Of a stretch of DNA of 64,000 bases, positions 1 through 9,570 are shown piece by piece. A program made the position numbers and the translations under genes. The DNA comes from VAZQ01 sp963840535. GTDB lineage: Bacteria > Pseudomonadota > Alphaproteobacteria > Rhizobiales > Xanthobacteraceae. The notes beneath the pieces are model-generated. The model searched no databases. It was not told the origin of the DNA and saw nothing but the letters and a program-made list of their open reading frames with translations. The stretch spans positions 5,898 through 69,897 of the forward strand of contig CAWIZJ010000021.1 in assembly GCA_963840535.1 (NCBI GenBank). Reading direction: 5' to 3'. Every line of letters begins with the position of its first letter. Position 1 is the stretch's first letter.

Positions 1-372
1 GGCGGCGAGCGCCAGGAAGCCGATCGCACTCATCAGCTCGGCGCGAGGCACCCCCAGGATCAGCACGTGATAGGCGGTGGCGCCGAAGACCCAAAGGCCC
101 ATCAGGGTCAGGCTGATGCCCTTGATGAAGGCGGCGCGAGCTCGCACCGCGACCGCCGATCCGATGACCGCCAGCGTGATGCCGTATGTGAGCGCATCGC
201 CGAGAAAGTCGAGCGCGTCCGCTTGCAGGGCTTGCGAGCCCGCCAGCGCGCCACCGCCGGTTTCGACAATGAACATGCCGGCGTTGATCGCGATCACCGC
301 CCACAGACGGCGCCGGTAATCGGCCGACAGGCCGTCGAATCCGACATTGCTTCCGCAGCAATCCGCGGCCAT
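1..372 (-). CDS. Cation diffusion facilitator family transporter, N-terminal part (cut by window edge)
   Basis: The frame starts at ATG 372 and runs leftward out of the window with no stop, giving 124 codons. It encodes hydrophobic helices with the acidic motif QADALDFLGDAL in the second helix, typical of metal-ion/proton antiporters of the CDF family (inner-membrane efflux of Zn, Co, Cd or similar). It begins 7 bases after the tldD stop on the same strand, so it is probably the next gene of a tldD operon. The C-terminal half is not visible and the metal cannot be told. Confidence 0.7.
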   Translation of the reverse strand, partial: MAADCCGSNVGFDGLSADYRRRLWAVIAINAGMFIVETGGGALAGSQALQADALDFLGDALTYGITLAVIGSAVAVRARAAFIKGISLTLMGLWVFGATAYHVLILGVPRAELMSAIGFLALAA

Positions 373-379
373 CAGCCGG

Positions 380-1801
380 TCAGCCCGTGCCGCCCACGGT
401 GACGCCTTCCATGCGCAGCGTGGGCTGGCCGACGCCGACGGGTACGCCCTGGCCGTTCTTGCCGCAGGTGCCGATGCCGTGATCGAGCTCGAGATCGTTG
501 CCGATCATGCTCACGCGATGGAGGTCGGTCGGGCCGTTGCCGATCAGCATGGCGCCCTTGACCGGCTGCGCCAGCCTGCCGTCCTCGATCTTGTAGGCCT
601 CGGTGATCTGGAAGACGTACTTGCCCGAGGTGATGTCGACCTGGCCGCCGCCGAAGGCGACGGCATAGATGCCGCGCTTGACCGCGGCGATGATCTCGCC
701 GGGGTCGCGGTCGCCCGCCAGCATGTAGGTGTTGGTCATGCGCGGCATGGGCACATGGGCATAGCTCTGGCGCCGCCCGTTGCCGGTCGGCTTCATATCC
801 ATGAGCCGCGCGTTCTGGCGGTCCTGCATGTAGCCGACCAGAATGCCGTCCTCGATCAGCACGGTGCGATTGGTCGGCGTGCCTTCGTCGTCGATCGAAA
901 GCGAGCCCCGGCGCTGCGCCATGGTGCCGTCGTCGACCACCGTGACCCCCTTCGATGCCACCCGCTGGCCCATCAGGCCGGCGAAGGCCGAGGTCTTCTT
1001 GCGATTGAAGTCGCCTTCGAGCCCGTGGCCGACCGCCTCGTGCAGCATGACGCCGGGCCAGCCGGGGCCGAGCACCACGTCCATCTCGCCCGCCGGCGCC
1101 GGGACGGCCTCGAGGTTGATCAGGGCCTGGCGCACCGCGTCGTCGGTCGCCCCCTGCCACGCCTGGGTCTCGAGGAAGCGTGCAAAGCCTTCGCGTCCGC
1201 CGTATCCGTAGCTGCCGGCTTCCTGGCGCTCGCCCTCGCCGGCGACGACCGAGACGTTGACGCGCACCAGCGGCCGCACGTCGCGGTAGCTCTCGCCGTC
1301 GGCGCGCAGGATCTCGATGACCTGCCAGCTCGCGCCGAACGAGACCGAGACCTGCCGCACGCGCGGATCCTTCGCCCGCGCATAGGCATCGATGGTCTCC
1401 AACAGCCGAACCTTGGTCTCGAAGGCGGGCGCCGCGAGCGGATTGTCGTCCCCGTAGAGGCGCACGTTGGTGCGGCCGGGCGGCTCGGCGTAGCGGCCGC
1501 TATGGCCGCCCTTGACCGAGCGCACCGCATCGGCGGCGCGCGCCAGCGCCGCCTCCGAGAGGTCGGACGAATGGGCATAGCCGACCGCTTCGTCCTTGAC
1601 GGCGCGCAGCCCGAAGCCCTGGTCGGTGTTGTAGGTCGCCTGCTTGAGCCGTCCATTGTCGAAGACGAGCATCTCCGACTGGGCGTACTCGAGATAGAGC
1701 TCGCCGTCGTCGGCGCCTTCGAGACCGCGGGCGAGGTGCCGGCGGGCAACCTGCCGGTCGAGGCCGGCGCGGTCGAGAAGCGACAGGGTGGAGGAGGTCA
1801 T
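380..1801 (-). CDS. tldD: Metalloprotease TldD
   Basis: TldD/PmbA family zinc protease of 473 residues, the usual TldD length. The zinc motif HEAVGHGLEGD (HExxxH type) lies near residue 250. In other bacteria TldD works with TldE/PmbA in peptide maturation and in degrading CcdA-type antitoxins; no partner gene is in view. The ATG at 1801 is preferred over the frame's upstream extension because family homology begins at MTSSTLSLLDR; the extra 46 residues upstream look like translated leader. The frame is intact. The CDF transporter gene follows 7 bases downstream. Confidence 0.93.
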   Translation of the reverse strand: MTSSTLSLLDRAGLDRQVARRHLARGLEGADDGELYLEYAQSEMLVFDNGRLKQATYNTDQGFGLRAVKDEAVGYAHSSDLSEAALARAADAVRSVKGGHSGRYAEPPGRTNVRLYGDDNPLAAPAFETKVRLLETIDAYARAKDPRVRQVSVSFGASWQVIEILRADGESYRDVRPLVRVNVSVVAGEGERQEAGSYGYGGREGFARFLETQAWQGATDDAVRQALINLEAVPAPAGEMDVVLGPGWPGVMLHEAVGHGLEGDFNRKKTSAFAGLMGQRVASKGVTVVDDGTMAQRRGSLSIDDEGTPTNRTVLIEDGILVGYMQDRQNARLMDMKPTGNGRRQSYAHVPMPRMTNTYMLAGDRDPGEIIAAVKRGIYAVAFGGGQVDITSGKYVFQITEAYKIEDGRLAQPVKGAMLIGNGPTDLHRVSMIGNDLELDHGIGTCGKNGQGVPVGVGQPTLRMEGVTVGGTG

Positions 1802-1910
1802 GGCGGTTTTCCGGGTTGTGGCTGCCCCCCGAACATAATCGCCTGCGCCCCCGGTTACGAGGGCGGCAGGCGCCGAAATCGCGAATCGGATGAAGCGGGT
1901 GGCGCGCGCT

Positions 1911-2448
1911 CTAGGACAGCTTGTCGAAGCCTTCCCCAAAGCCCTTGAGGTTCATCGGAAAGCCGATGCCTTCCTCGGGCGTCTGGAAAATGATGAAGGT
2001 CGCGGTCTGGCCGCCGCGCAGCTGCTTGAGCAGGTTGTCGTCCATCACCACCTCGGCGACGCAGCCGTTGGGCAGGCAGCGAACGAAGCCGGCGCGTCCG
2101 ACGTCGGTCTGGTCGATCTTCAGCCCCAGGCCGGAGGGCAGCAGGACGCCGACCGGTGCGACCACGCGCATCAGGCGGGCCTTCTGATCGGCGGTCTTGA
2201 GCACGATCACGGTCAGGCCGACATTGGCGCGGTCCTCCGCCGTAACGCTCTGAATGAGCGCGCATTGCTCGCCTTGCGCGCCCGGGCGGGGTATCGCAGC
2301 GAACCTGCCAATCGCTGTGGACCGACTTGACGGCGCCCTGTGCGGCCGCCTGCTGGGTCACCCCCACCATGCCCACGATCGCCACGGCGGCGCCGGCCAG
2401 CAACGGGCGAATTGCGCGCACGAGCATCCCAAGGCTGAATGGAAGCAT
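1911..2448 (-). CDS. Invasion-associated locus B (IalB) family exported protein, one frameshift
   Basis: The N-terminus has a signal peptide (basic start, hydrophobic AGAAVAIVGMVGVT, then AQA-type cleavage) followed by SDWQVRCDT, the beginning of the IalB domain. The rest of the domain (VIVLKTADQKARLMRVVAP through FGEGFDKLS) is in another frame. Removing one base from the C run near 2281-2283 joins the two into a protein of about 178 residues with the paired cysteines (RCLPNGC) expected of the family. Periplasmic or surface location; function outside Bartonella is unknown. It is transcribed away from the cox operon. Confidence 0.75.
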
Positions 2449-2830
2449 CCCCGATCCCCCGAACGTCCCGAGCCGTCCCGGCGACGCCGGTACGACCCCT
2501 TCGACCCCACGGCCGATCCGGAACCCGGCCGGCGCACAAGGTGCAGCCGACCTGTCAAGGATTCGTAAAGCAGCGCATTATGGCCGAAAATGGGTGGCGG
2601 AACCGCGCGCTCCACCACGGTCGAGGGGACGGACGTTGGTCGCATGGGAGATATGATCGGGCGCATTGCGACTGGCCCGGAATTATGGTTTGAGAGGCCA
2701 GGATTCCCCTTGAGCTCCGCCGCACGCGCGCCGAGGAGCCTCCGCGGGCGGACCATGCGCTCGACCCGGGCGCGGGAGCGCTCCGGCCGGCGCAGTGCCG
2801 TGTGGCCCCGGAGCTTCATTCGAAGGAGCA
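2449..2830. other. Divergent intergenic region between ialB-like gene and coxB
   Basis: These 382 bases separate two divergently transcribed genes and must hold the promoter of the cytochrome oxidase operon and that of the ialB-like gene. I see no convincing -35/-10 pair or repeat. An AAGGAG ribosome-binding site for coxB lies just upstream of its ATG. Confidence 0.5.
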
Positions 2831-3703
2831 ATGCCGACGATGCTGGTGTTCAGGCGGTTGATCGCATTGGGATCGACGATCCTCGCCCTGCTGGCGGGCG
2901 CAGGTGCGGCCTCGGCCGGGATGGGACAGCCGTCGCCCTGGCAGCTCGGGCTTCCAGCAATCGGCCTCGGAGGTGATGGATCGCATCGCCTCGTTCCACG
3001 ACTACCTGCTCTACTGGATCACCGCGATCACGGCATTCGTGCTGCTGCTGCTGGTCATCGTCATGGTGCGCTTCAATGCGCGCACCAATCCGAATCCCGT
3101 CGCGCACCACGCACAACACGCTGATCGAGGTGCTGTGGACGGTGGTTCCGATCGGCGATCCTGATGGTGATCGCGGTGCCCTCGTTCAAGCTGCTGTTCC
3201 TGCAGCTCAACCTTCCGCCTGCCGATCTCACCGTGAAGGCCACCGGCAAGCAGTGGTACTGGACCTACAGCTATCCGGATCACGGCAAGTTCGAGTTCAA
3301 TTCGCTGATGCTGCAGGATGCCGAGCGCAGGAAGATCCAGCCGGAGCCGCCGCGGCTGCTCGCGGTCGACAACGAGATGGTCGTGCCGGTCAACAAGAAC
3401 GTGCGCGTGATCACCACCGGCGCCGACGTCATCCACGCATTCGCGGTGCCGGCTTTCGGCATCAAGATCAACTCCATCCCCGGACGAATCAACGAGACCT
3501 GGTTCAAGGCGACCCGGGAAGGCGTCTACTACGGCCAGTGCTCGGAGCTGTGCGGCAAGGATCATGCCTTCATGCCGATCGCGGTGCGCGTGGTGAGCGA
3601 GGACGCGTTCGCCGCCTGGGTGGACGACGCCAAGAAGAAATTTGCCCGCGACGAGACGGCGCCGCCGACCAACGTGGCGGCGGTGCGATCGTCGGCCCGA
3701 TGA
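2831..3703 (+). CDS. coxB: Cytochrome c oxidase (aa3 type) subunit II, three frameshifts
   Basis: Subunit II carries the binuclear CuA centre that takes electrons from cytochrome c. Start ATG 2831 follows AAGGAG and opens a signal sequence (LALLAGAGAASA). Two membrane helices follow (LLLLVIVMVRFNA and a second around 3160), then the periplasmic cupredoxin domain with the CuA ligands in YYGQCSELCGKDHAFM near the C-terminus. Single extra bases near 2948, 3101 and 3157 break the frame; deleting one base at each gives one protein of about 290 residues that aligns along its length. First gene of the cox operon. Confidence 0.9.
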
Positions 3704-3759
3704 GGCCGCGCAGCGCGTAACGGCGGGCCGGCAACGACACATTCGAAGGACTGGAAGTC

Positions 3760-5377
3760 ATGGCTACGACGGCGAAGGCTCACGGCGCACACGACGAGCA
3801 CGGCGCGCACGATTATCCGCGCGGCTGGCGACGGTTCCTGTATTCGACCAACCACAAGGACATCGGCACGATGTATCTCGTGTTTGCGCTGGTCGGCGGG
3901 CTGATCGGCGGCGTGCTGTCGATCGGCATGCGGCTGGAGCTGATGCATCCGGGGCTGCAGTTCTTCCACGACTCGCACATGTTCAACGTGTTCACGACCG
4001 CACACGGCCTGATCATGATCTTCTTCATGGTCATGCCGGCGATGATCGGCGGCTTCGGCAATTGGATGGTGCCGCTGATGATCGGAGCGCCGGACATGGC
4101 GTTCCCGCGCATGAACAACATCTCGTTCTGGCTGCTGCCGGCGTCGTTTGCGCTGCTGGTCATGTCGCTGTTCGTGGAGGGCGAGCGCGGGGCGCCCGGC
4201 GTCGGCGCCGGCTGGACCATCTATGCGCCGCTGTCGACCTCGGGGCATCCGGGACCGGCGGTCGACTTCGCCATCCTGTCGCTGCATCTCGCCGGCGCCT
4301 CCTCGATCCTCGGCGCGATCAACTTCATCACCACGATCTTCAACATGCGCGCCCCCGGCATGACGCTGCACAAGATGCCGCTGTTCGTCTGGTCGCAGCT
4401 GGTGACGGTGTTCCTGCTGCTGCTCTCGATGCCGGTGCTGGCCGGCGCCATCACCATGCTGCTCACCGACCGCAATTTCGGCACCACCTTCTTCACTCCG
4501 GACGGCGGCGGGGATCCGGTCCTGTTCCAGCACCTGTTCTGGTTCTTCGGCCATCCCGAGGTGTACATCCTGATCGTGCCGGGCTTCGGCATGGTCAGCC
4601 AGATCGTCGCGACCTTCTCCAAGAAGCCGGTGTTCGGCTATCTCGGCATGGCCTATGCCATGGTCGCGATCGGCGGCATCGGCTTCGTGGTGTGGGCGCA
4701 CCACATGTACACGGTCGGCATGTCGACCGCCGCGCAGGCCTATTTCGTGGTCGCGACCATGGTGATCGCGGTGCCGACCGGGCGTGAAGATCTTCTCCTG
4801 GATCGCGACCATGTGGGGAGGCTCGATCGAGTTCAAGACGCCGATGCTGTGGGCGATCGGCTTCATCTTCCTGTTCACGATCGGCGGCGTGACCGGCGTG
4901 GTGCTGGCCAATGCCGGCGTCGACCGCTCGCTGCAGGATACCTATTACGTGGTGGCGCACTTCCACTACGTGCTGTCGCTCGGCGCGGTCTTCACCATCT
5001 TCGCGGGCTGGTACTACTGGTTCCCGAAGATCAGCGGCTACATGTATTCGGAAGCGATCGGCAAGCTGCACTTCTGGCTCACCTTCATCGGCGTCAACAT
5101 CGTGTTCTTCCCGCAGCATTTCCTCGGGCTCGCCGGCATGCCGCGGCGCATCGCCGACTATCCCGATGCGTTCGCCGGGTGGAATCTGGTCTCGTCGCTG
5201 GGCTCCTACCTGTCGGGAATCGGCGCGCTGGTGTTCTTCTACGGCGTCGCCCAGGCGTTCATGCGCAAGGAGAAGGCGGCGGACAATCCATGGGGCGCGG
5301 GTGCGACCACGCTGGAATGGACGCTGCCGTCGCCGCCGCCGTTCCATCAGTACAACGAGCTGCCGCTGATCAGGTGA
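3760..5377 (+). CDS. coxA: Cytochrome c oxidase subunit I, one frameshift
   Basis: Catalytic subunit with the low-spin haem a and the haem a3/CuB centre, pumping protons in the inner membrane. HGLIMIFFMVMP and the HPEVYILIVPGFG motif (CuB ligand and cross-linked Tyr region) are present, as is the HFHYVLS motif after the break. A GGG at 4780-4782 where family homology requires GG shifts the frame between AVPTG and VKIFSWIATMWGG. Removing one G yields an uninterrupted protein of about 538 residues, normal for the family. Located 57 bases after coxB. Confidence 0.95.
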
Positions 5378-5414
5378 TCGGCGGCCTCGAATGCGAGGGT
5401 CGAGGACAAGAACG

Positions 5415-6389
5415 ATGTCGTTGGTCGGCGAAGGTGCGGAGCTCGCGGGTCGCGCAACCGGCGGCGCGACCTCGGCTCGCCATCAGCCGAGCAGCGCGAG
5501 CGTCGGCGACTACCTGGCGTTGATGAAGCCGCGGGTCATGTCGCTCGTCGTGTTCACCGCGCTGGTCGGTCTCGTGACCGCACCGGGTCAAGTTCATCCG
5601 GTGATCGGCTTTACTGCGCTGCTGTGCATCGCGGTCGGCGCCGGTGCCGCGGGTGCGCTCAACATGTGGTACGATGCCGACATCGACGCGGTGATGTCGC
5701 GCACGGCGGGCCGTCCGATTCCGCGCGGCCGCATCGCGCCCGGCGAGGCGCTGGCGTTCGGAATGACGCTCGCCGGGCTTCGCGGTGGGCGTGCTCGGCC
5801 TGCTCGTGAGCTGGGTTGCGGCGGCCCTGCTCGCGTTCACGATATTCTTCTATGTCGCCGTCTATACCATGTGGCTCAAGCGCTCGACGCCGCAGAACAT
5901 CGTCATCGGCGGTGCCGCCGGGGCGTTTCCGCCGATGATCGGCTGGGCGGCGGGAGGCGGAGGCGTCTCGGTCGAGCCGTTTCTCCTGTTCCTCATCATC
6001 TTCTTCTGGACGCCGCCGCACTTCTGGGCGCTGTCGCTCGCACGCGCCGACGACTATGCCCGCGCCCGGGTGCCGATGCTGCCGGTGGTCGCAGGGGCCG
6101 AGGAGACCCGGCGGCAGATCCTGCTCTACAGCGTCGCGCTCGTGCCGATCGGGTTGGCGCCCTGGCTCCTCGGCTGTGCCGGCCCGCTCTACGGGCGTGA
6201 CGGCGCTGGTCGCCGGCGCGTCGATGGTGGCGGCGGCCTGGCGCGTGCGCAGCGAGCGCGCACGGCGAACGAGCCGAGCGCGCGGCGCAGCAGCTGTTCG
6301 GGCTCTCCATTCTCTATCTCTTCGTGGTGTTTGCCGCGCTGCTGGTCGAAGGCGGGCCGGGGAGCATCGCCGGCGGCATGCAGCAATGA
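5415..6389 (+). CDS. ctaB: Protoheme IX farnesyltransferase (haem O synthase), three frameshifts
   Basis: UbiA-family membrane prenyltransferase that converts protohaem to haem O for the oxidase. The first prenyl-diphosphate motif region is NMWYDADIDAVMSRTAGRP; the later FFWTPPHFWALSL segment is a hallmark of haem O synthases. Extra G at GGG 5775-5777 and at GGG 6193-6195, and one extra base near 6258, divide the gene. After correction the protein is about 323 residues ending GGMQQ at TGA 6387. ATG 5415 is the start; the coding frame continues the coxB-coxA operon. Confidence 0.9.
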
Positions 6390-6414
6390 GGTCGCAGTGG
6401 ATGCAGGTGCCGTC

Positions 6415-6573
6415 ATGGACGAAAAACCGGACCGGATCGTCCTCACCGAAGAGCAGAAGCGCAGCCGCCGCGCCCGCTCGATCGCGATCGCGCTCGCGCT
6501 CGGGGCGCTGGTCGTCCTGTTCTACGTCGTCACGCTGGTGAAGGGACCGGCGATTCTCGTCCGCCCGCTGTAG
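6415..6573 (+). CDS. Small single-helix membrane protein, CoxF-like
   Basis: A 52-residue protein (MDEKPDRIVLTEEQKRSRR, then one hydrophobic helix IAIALALGALVVLFYVVTLV) lying between ctaB and ctaG. A small protein of this architecture, named CoxF in rhizobia, occupies the same slot in related cox operons, which is the basis of the call. Probably involved in oxidase assembly, but no catalytic residues are visible. Confidence 0.65.
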   Translation: MDEKPDRIVLTEEQKRSRRARSIAIALALGALVVLFYVVTLVKGPAILVRPL

Positions 6574-6585
6574 CCGGCCACAGTC

Positions 6586-7185
6586 ATGAGCACTCCGAAC
6601 CGCCCCGAGCAACGACGCCGCGATGTCATGGTCGCGGCCGGGTGCGGTGCGTTCGTCGCGGTGATGATCGGCGCTGCCTACGCCGCGGTGCCGCTCTACG
6701 ATTGGTTCTGCCGCACCACCGGCTTTGCCGGAACACCGCAGGTCGCGAGCTCCGCGCCGCCGCGCACGTTCGATCGCACGGTGAAGGTGCGCTTCGACGG
6801 CAACGTCGTCGGCGGCCTGCCCTGGCGATTGGAGCCGGAGCAGAACACGGTCGAGGTCAGGATCGGCGAGGTCGTGACCGTCAACTATCTGGTCGCCAAC
6901 CTGTCGGCGCGGGAGACGGCGGGCATCGCATCCTACAACGTGTCCCCCCCGACGGTGGGCGCCTATTTCTCCAAGATCAACTGCTTCTGCTTCGCCGAGC
7001 AGCGGCTGAAGCCCGGAGAGAAGCGCGACATGGCGGTCGTGTTCTTCGTCGATCCGGCGCTGCTGACGGATTCGGAGCAGAACGGTCTCGACACCATAAC
7101 GCTGTCCTACACCATGTATCCGGTGCGTCAGCCGGAGGAGCCGCGGGCGGAGAGCGGCTCGAAAGCCGGCGCCGGCCGAAGTTGA
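6586..7185 (+). CDS. ctaG: Cytochrome c oxidase assembly protein CtaG/Cox11
   Basis: Membrane-anchored periplasmic copper chaperone that delivers copper to the CuB site of subunit I. The 199-residue protein has one N-terminal helix (VMVAAGCGAFVAVMIGAAYAAV) followed by PLYDWFCRTTGFAGTPQ and the copper-binding INCFCFAEQ motif, all diagnostic. The frame is intact. It sits 12 bases after the coxF-like gene. Confidence 0.95.
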   Translation: MSTPNRPEQRRRDVMVAAGCGAFVAVMIGAAYAAVPLYDWFCRTTGFAGTPQVASSAPPRTFDRTVKVRFDGNVVGGLPWRLEPEQNTVEVRIGEVVTVNYLVANLSARETAGIASYNVSPPTVGAYFSKINCFCFAEQRLKPGEKRDMAVVFFVDPALLTDSEQNGLDTITLSYTMYPVRQPEEPRAESGSKAGAGRS

Positions 7186-7244
7186 AACGATGATGGGCGG
7201 ACACGGCAGGTGCCGCGCCCGCGCGAGAGACGGAGAGACTGGAA

Positions 7245-8099
7245 ATGGCCGACGCCCATGCCAAGCCGCATCACGACTACCACCTGGTCGAGCCGAGCCC
7301 GTGGCCGGCGGTGGGATCGGTGTCCGTATTCCTGCTGGCAGTCGGCCTCATCTCCTGGATGCACCACATGTTCACCGCCGCGCCCTACCTCTTCGCACTG
7401 GGCGTGCTCGGCACCGCCTACACCATGATCGGCTGGTGGCGCGACGTTGCGCGCGAGGCGTCCTACGAAGGCCATCACACCAGGGTCGTGCAGATCTCCC
7501 ACCGCTACGGGATGATCCTGTTCATCGCGTCGGAGGTGATGTTCTTCGTCGCCTGGTTCTGGGCCTATTTCAACAGCGCGCTGTTCCCCGCCGACCTGCA
7601 GCAGCTCACGCGCGAGCAGCTGTTCGGCGGGGTGTGGCCGCCCAAGGGCATCGAAACCTTCGATCCCTGGCATCTGCCGCTCCTGAACACGCTGATCCTG
7701 CTCACCTCGGGGACGACCGTGACCTGGGCCCACCACGCCCTCCTGGAGAACGATCGGCAAGGGCTCAAATGGGGCCTGATCCTGACCATCGCGCTCGGTG
7801 CTGCCTTCACCGCCGTGCAGGCCTACGAATACAGCCATGCGGCGTTCAACTTCTCCGGCAATGTCTATGGCGCCACCTTCTTCATGGCGACCGGCTTTCA
7901 CGGCGCGCATGTGATCATCGGCACCACGTTCCTGCTCGTTTGCCTGTTGCGGGCCTATCTCGGACACTTCACGCCCACGCAGCATCTCGGTTTCGAGTTC
8001 GCGGCCTGGTACTGGCATTTCGTCGATGTCGTCTGGCTGTTCCTGTTCGCCTGCATCTATGTGTGGGGAGCCGGCGCCGGCCAGGCCGCCGGCCATTGA
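7245..8099 (+). CDS. coxC: Cytochrome c oxidase subunit III
   Basis: A 284-residue polytopic protein with seven predicted helices and family signatures WFWAYFNSALFP, EYSHAAFNFSGNVYG and GFHGAHVIIGT. Subunit III stabilises the subunit I core and proton uptake. The start ATG 7245 follows a GAGAGACGGAGAGA purine tract. Frame intact. Confidence 0.95.
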   Translation: MADAHAKPHHDYHLVEPSPWPAVGSVSVFLLAVGLISWMHHMFTAAPYLFALGVLGTAYTMIGWWRDVAREASYEGHHTRVVQISHRYGMILFIASEVMFFVAWFWAYFNSALFPADLQQLTREQLFGGVWPPKGIETFDPWHLPLLNTLILLTSGTTVTWAHHALLENDRQGLKWGLILTIALGAAFTAVQAYEYSHAAFNFSGNVYGATFFMATGFHGAHVIIGTTFLLVCLLRAYLGHFTPTQHLGFEFAAWYWHFVDVVWLFLFACIYVWGAGAGQAAGH

Positions 8100-8242
8100 G
8101 CGGCGTTGCGGCGCCGGCGAAGCACGCATCGACCGAGCGTCGCGATGAACGCTTGCGTCGCGAGACAACATGTCGATGGGCTTGAGAGTCGAGGCGGCGG
8201 ACGCCATCTCCTGTGCATGATGGTGTCCGAACGGGTCCCCGC

Positions 8243-8629
8243 GTGTCCAATTCCTCCGACAAGTCCGCTTCGCCGCTCGTGAGCGGGTTGCTGGGACGTT
8301 GCCCGCGCTGCGGCAAGGGAGCGCTGTTCCAGGGCTTTCTCGCCATCCGGCCGCGCTGCGACGGGTGCGGCCTCGACTATTCGTTCGTCGATTCCGCCGA
8401 CGGTCCGGCGTTCTTCGTCATGTTCATCTCGGGTTTCATCGTCGCCGGGTCGGCCCTGGCGGTGGAGATCCTGTTCGCACCACCCTATTGGGTGCATGCG
8501 CTGCTGTGGACGCCGCTGATCCTGGTGACGACGCTGCTGCCGCTGCGTCCAATGAAGGGGCTGCTGATCGCGTTGCAGTATCACCACCAGGCGCAGGAGG
8601 GGCGCTTCGGCGGCGGTGAGGCTCCGTGA
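8243..8629 (+). CDS. DUF983 family membrane protein
   Basis: Short protein with two zinc-ribbon-like pairs, CPRCG and CDGCG, then two hydrophobic helices (FFVMFISGFIVAGSALAVEI and a WVHALLWTPLILVTTLLPL segment). DUF983 proteins sit in cox operons of Rhizobiales between coxC and SURF1 and are thought to assist oxidase biogenesis; the role is not established. GTG 8243 is chosen as start because it gives the usual short lead before the first CxxC; another GTG lies in frame at 8213. The 3' end overlaps the SURF1 start by 4 bases. Confidence 0.85.
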   Translation: MSNSSDKSASPLVSGLLGRCPRCGKGALFQGFLAIRPRCDGCGLDYSFVDSADGPAFFVMFISGFIVAGSALAVEILFAPPYWVHALLWTPLILVTTLLPLRPMKGLLIALQYHHQAQEGRFGGGEAP

Positions 8630-9386
8630 GCGTGCCGGCGGCGCGGCGGCCGTGGGCCGGCCTCGCGGTTCCGGTCCTGTTCGCGATCGTGTCGCTCGCG
8701 ATCTTCGTCGGGCTCGGCACCTGGCAGCTGCAGCGCAGGGTCTGGAAGGCGACCCTGATCGACACGCTCGAGCGGCGTCTCTCCGCGCCTCCCGTCGCGC
8801 TGCCGCCGCCCGAGCGCTGGGCGGGGCTCGATCCGGCCGACAACGAGTACCGGCGCGTGCAATTTTCCGCTGCATTGCTGCCCGACGCCGAGGCGCTCGT
8901 CTACGGCAGCGGATCGGCGCTGCGCAGCGACGCTTCCGGACCGGGGTATTGGGTCTTTGCGCCGGCACGGCTGGCGAGCGGCGGGCTCGGTCGTGGTCAA
9001 TCGCGGCTTCGTGCCCGAGGCACGGCGCGATCCCGCGACCCGACCCGAGCCTGGGACACCAGGCAACGAAACCATGGTCGGGGTTGCTGCGCTGGCCGCA
9101 GCCGCGCGGCTTGTTCGTGCCCAGCGACGAGCCCGGGCGCAATCTCTGGTTCGTGCGCGACCCCGCCGCGTTCGCCGCCGCAAAGGGCTGGGACGAGGTG
9201 GCGCCGTTCTATGTCGAGCTGGAAAGTCCGCAGCCGGCGGGCGGACTTCCACGCGCCGGTGCAATGAAGGTGAGCCTGCGCAACGAGCACCTCCAATATG
9301 CGCTCACCTGGTATGGGCTCGCCGCGGTCGTGGTGGTGATGCTGGCCATCTGGCTGGCGAGCCGACGCTCGCTACCCCAGTCGTGA
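8626..9386 (+). CDS. SURF1 family cytochrome oxidase biogenesis protein, two frameshifts
   Basis: SURF1 is a two-helix inner-membrane protein needed for haem a insertion. The first helix (AGLAVPVLFAIVSLAIFVGLG) is followed by TWQLQRRVWK, the family hallmark; the second helix near the C-terminus is ALTWYGLAAVVVVMLAIWLA. Extra Gs at GGG 8983-8985 and in the GGGG near 9076-9079 break the frame; corrected, about 252 residues read through including SVVVNRGFVP and GRNLWFVRD. Start overlaps the DUF983 stop (GTGA). Confidence 0.88.
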
Positions 9387-9570
9387 TCGGCCCGCCGCCG
9401 AACGTTCATTCCTTGTCGAACGGCGAGCTTCCCACTATGTTTCCGGCCGCTGCTTCCGGCTCCGCCAATCCAGCCGGACATTAGCAATTTCAACAGGTTA
9501 TGTAGTCCGCTCGGGTGCGACCGGGACCCGACGCGACGACGGCCTGACCTCAACCGGAGCCGAATGGCCC

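Noticed and set aside
347..1948. A 533-codon open frame on the plus strand opposite tldD
   Set aside because: GC-rich coding DNA often leaves the opposite strand open. The frame has no family motifs (His/Asp-rich anti-sense composition) while the minus strand encodes an intact TldD with its zinc motif.
4774..4790. Programmed ribosomal frameshifting in coxA and the neighbouring genes
   Set aside because: There is no slippery heptamer with downstream structure, the same kind of extra G occurs in unrelated genes, and relatives encode these proteins in one frame. Sequence error explains it more simply.
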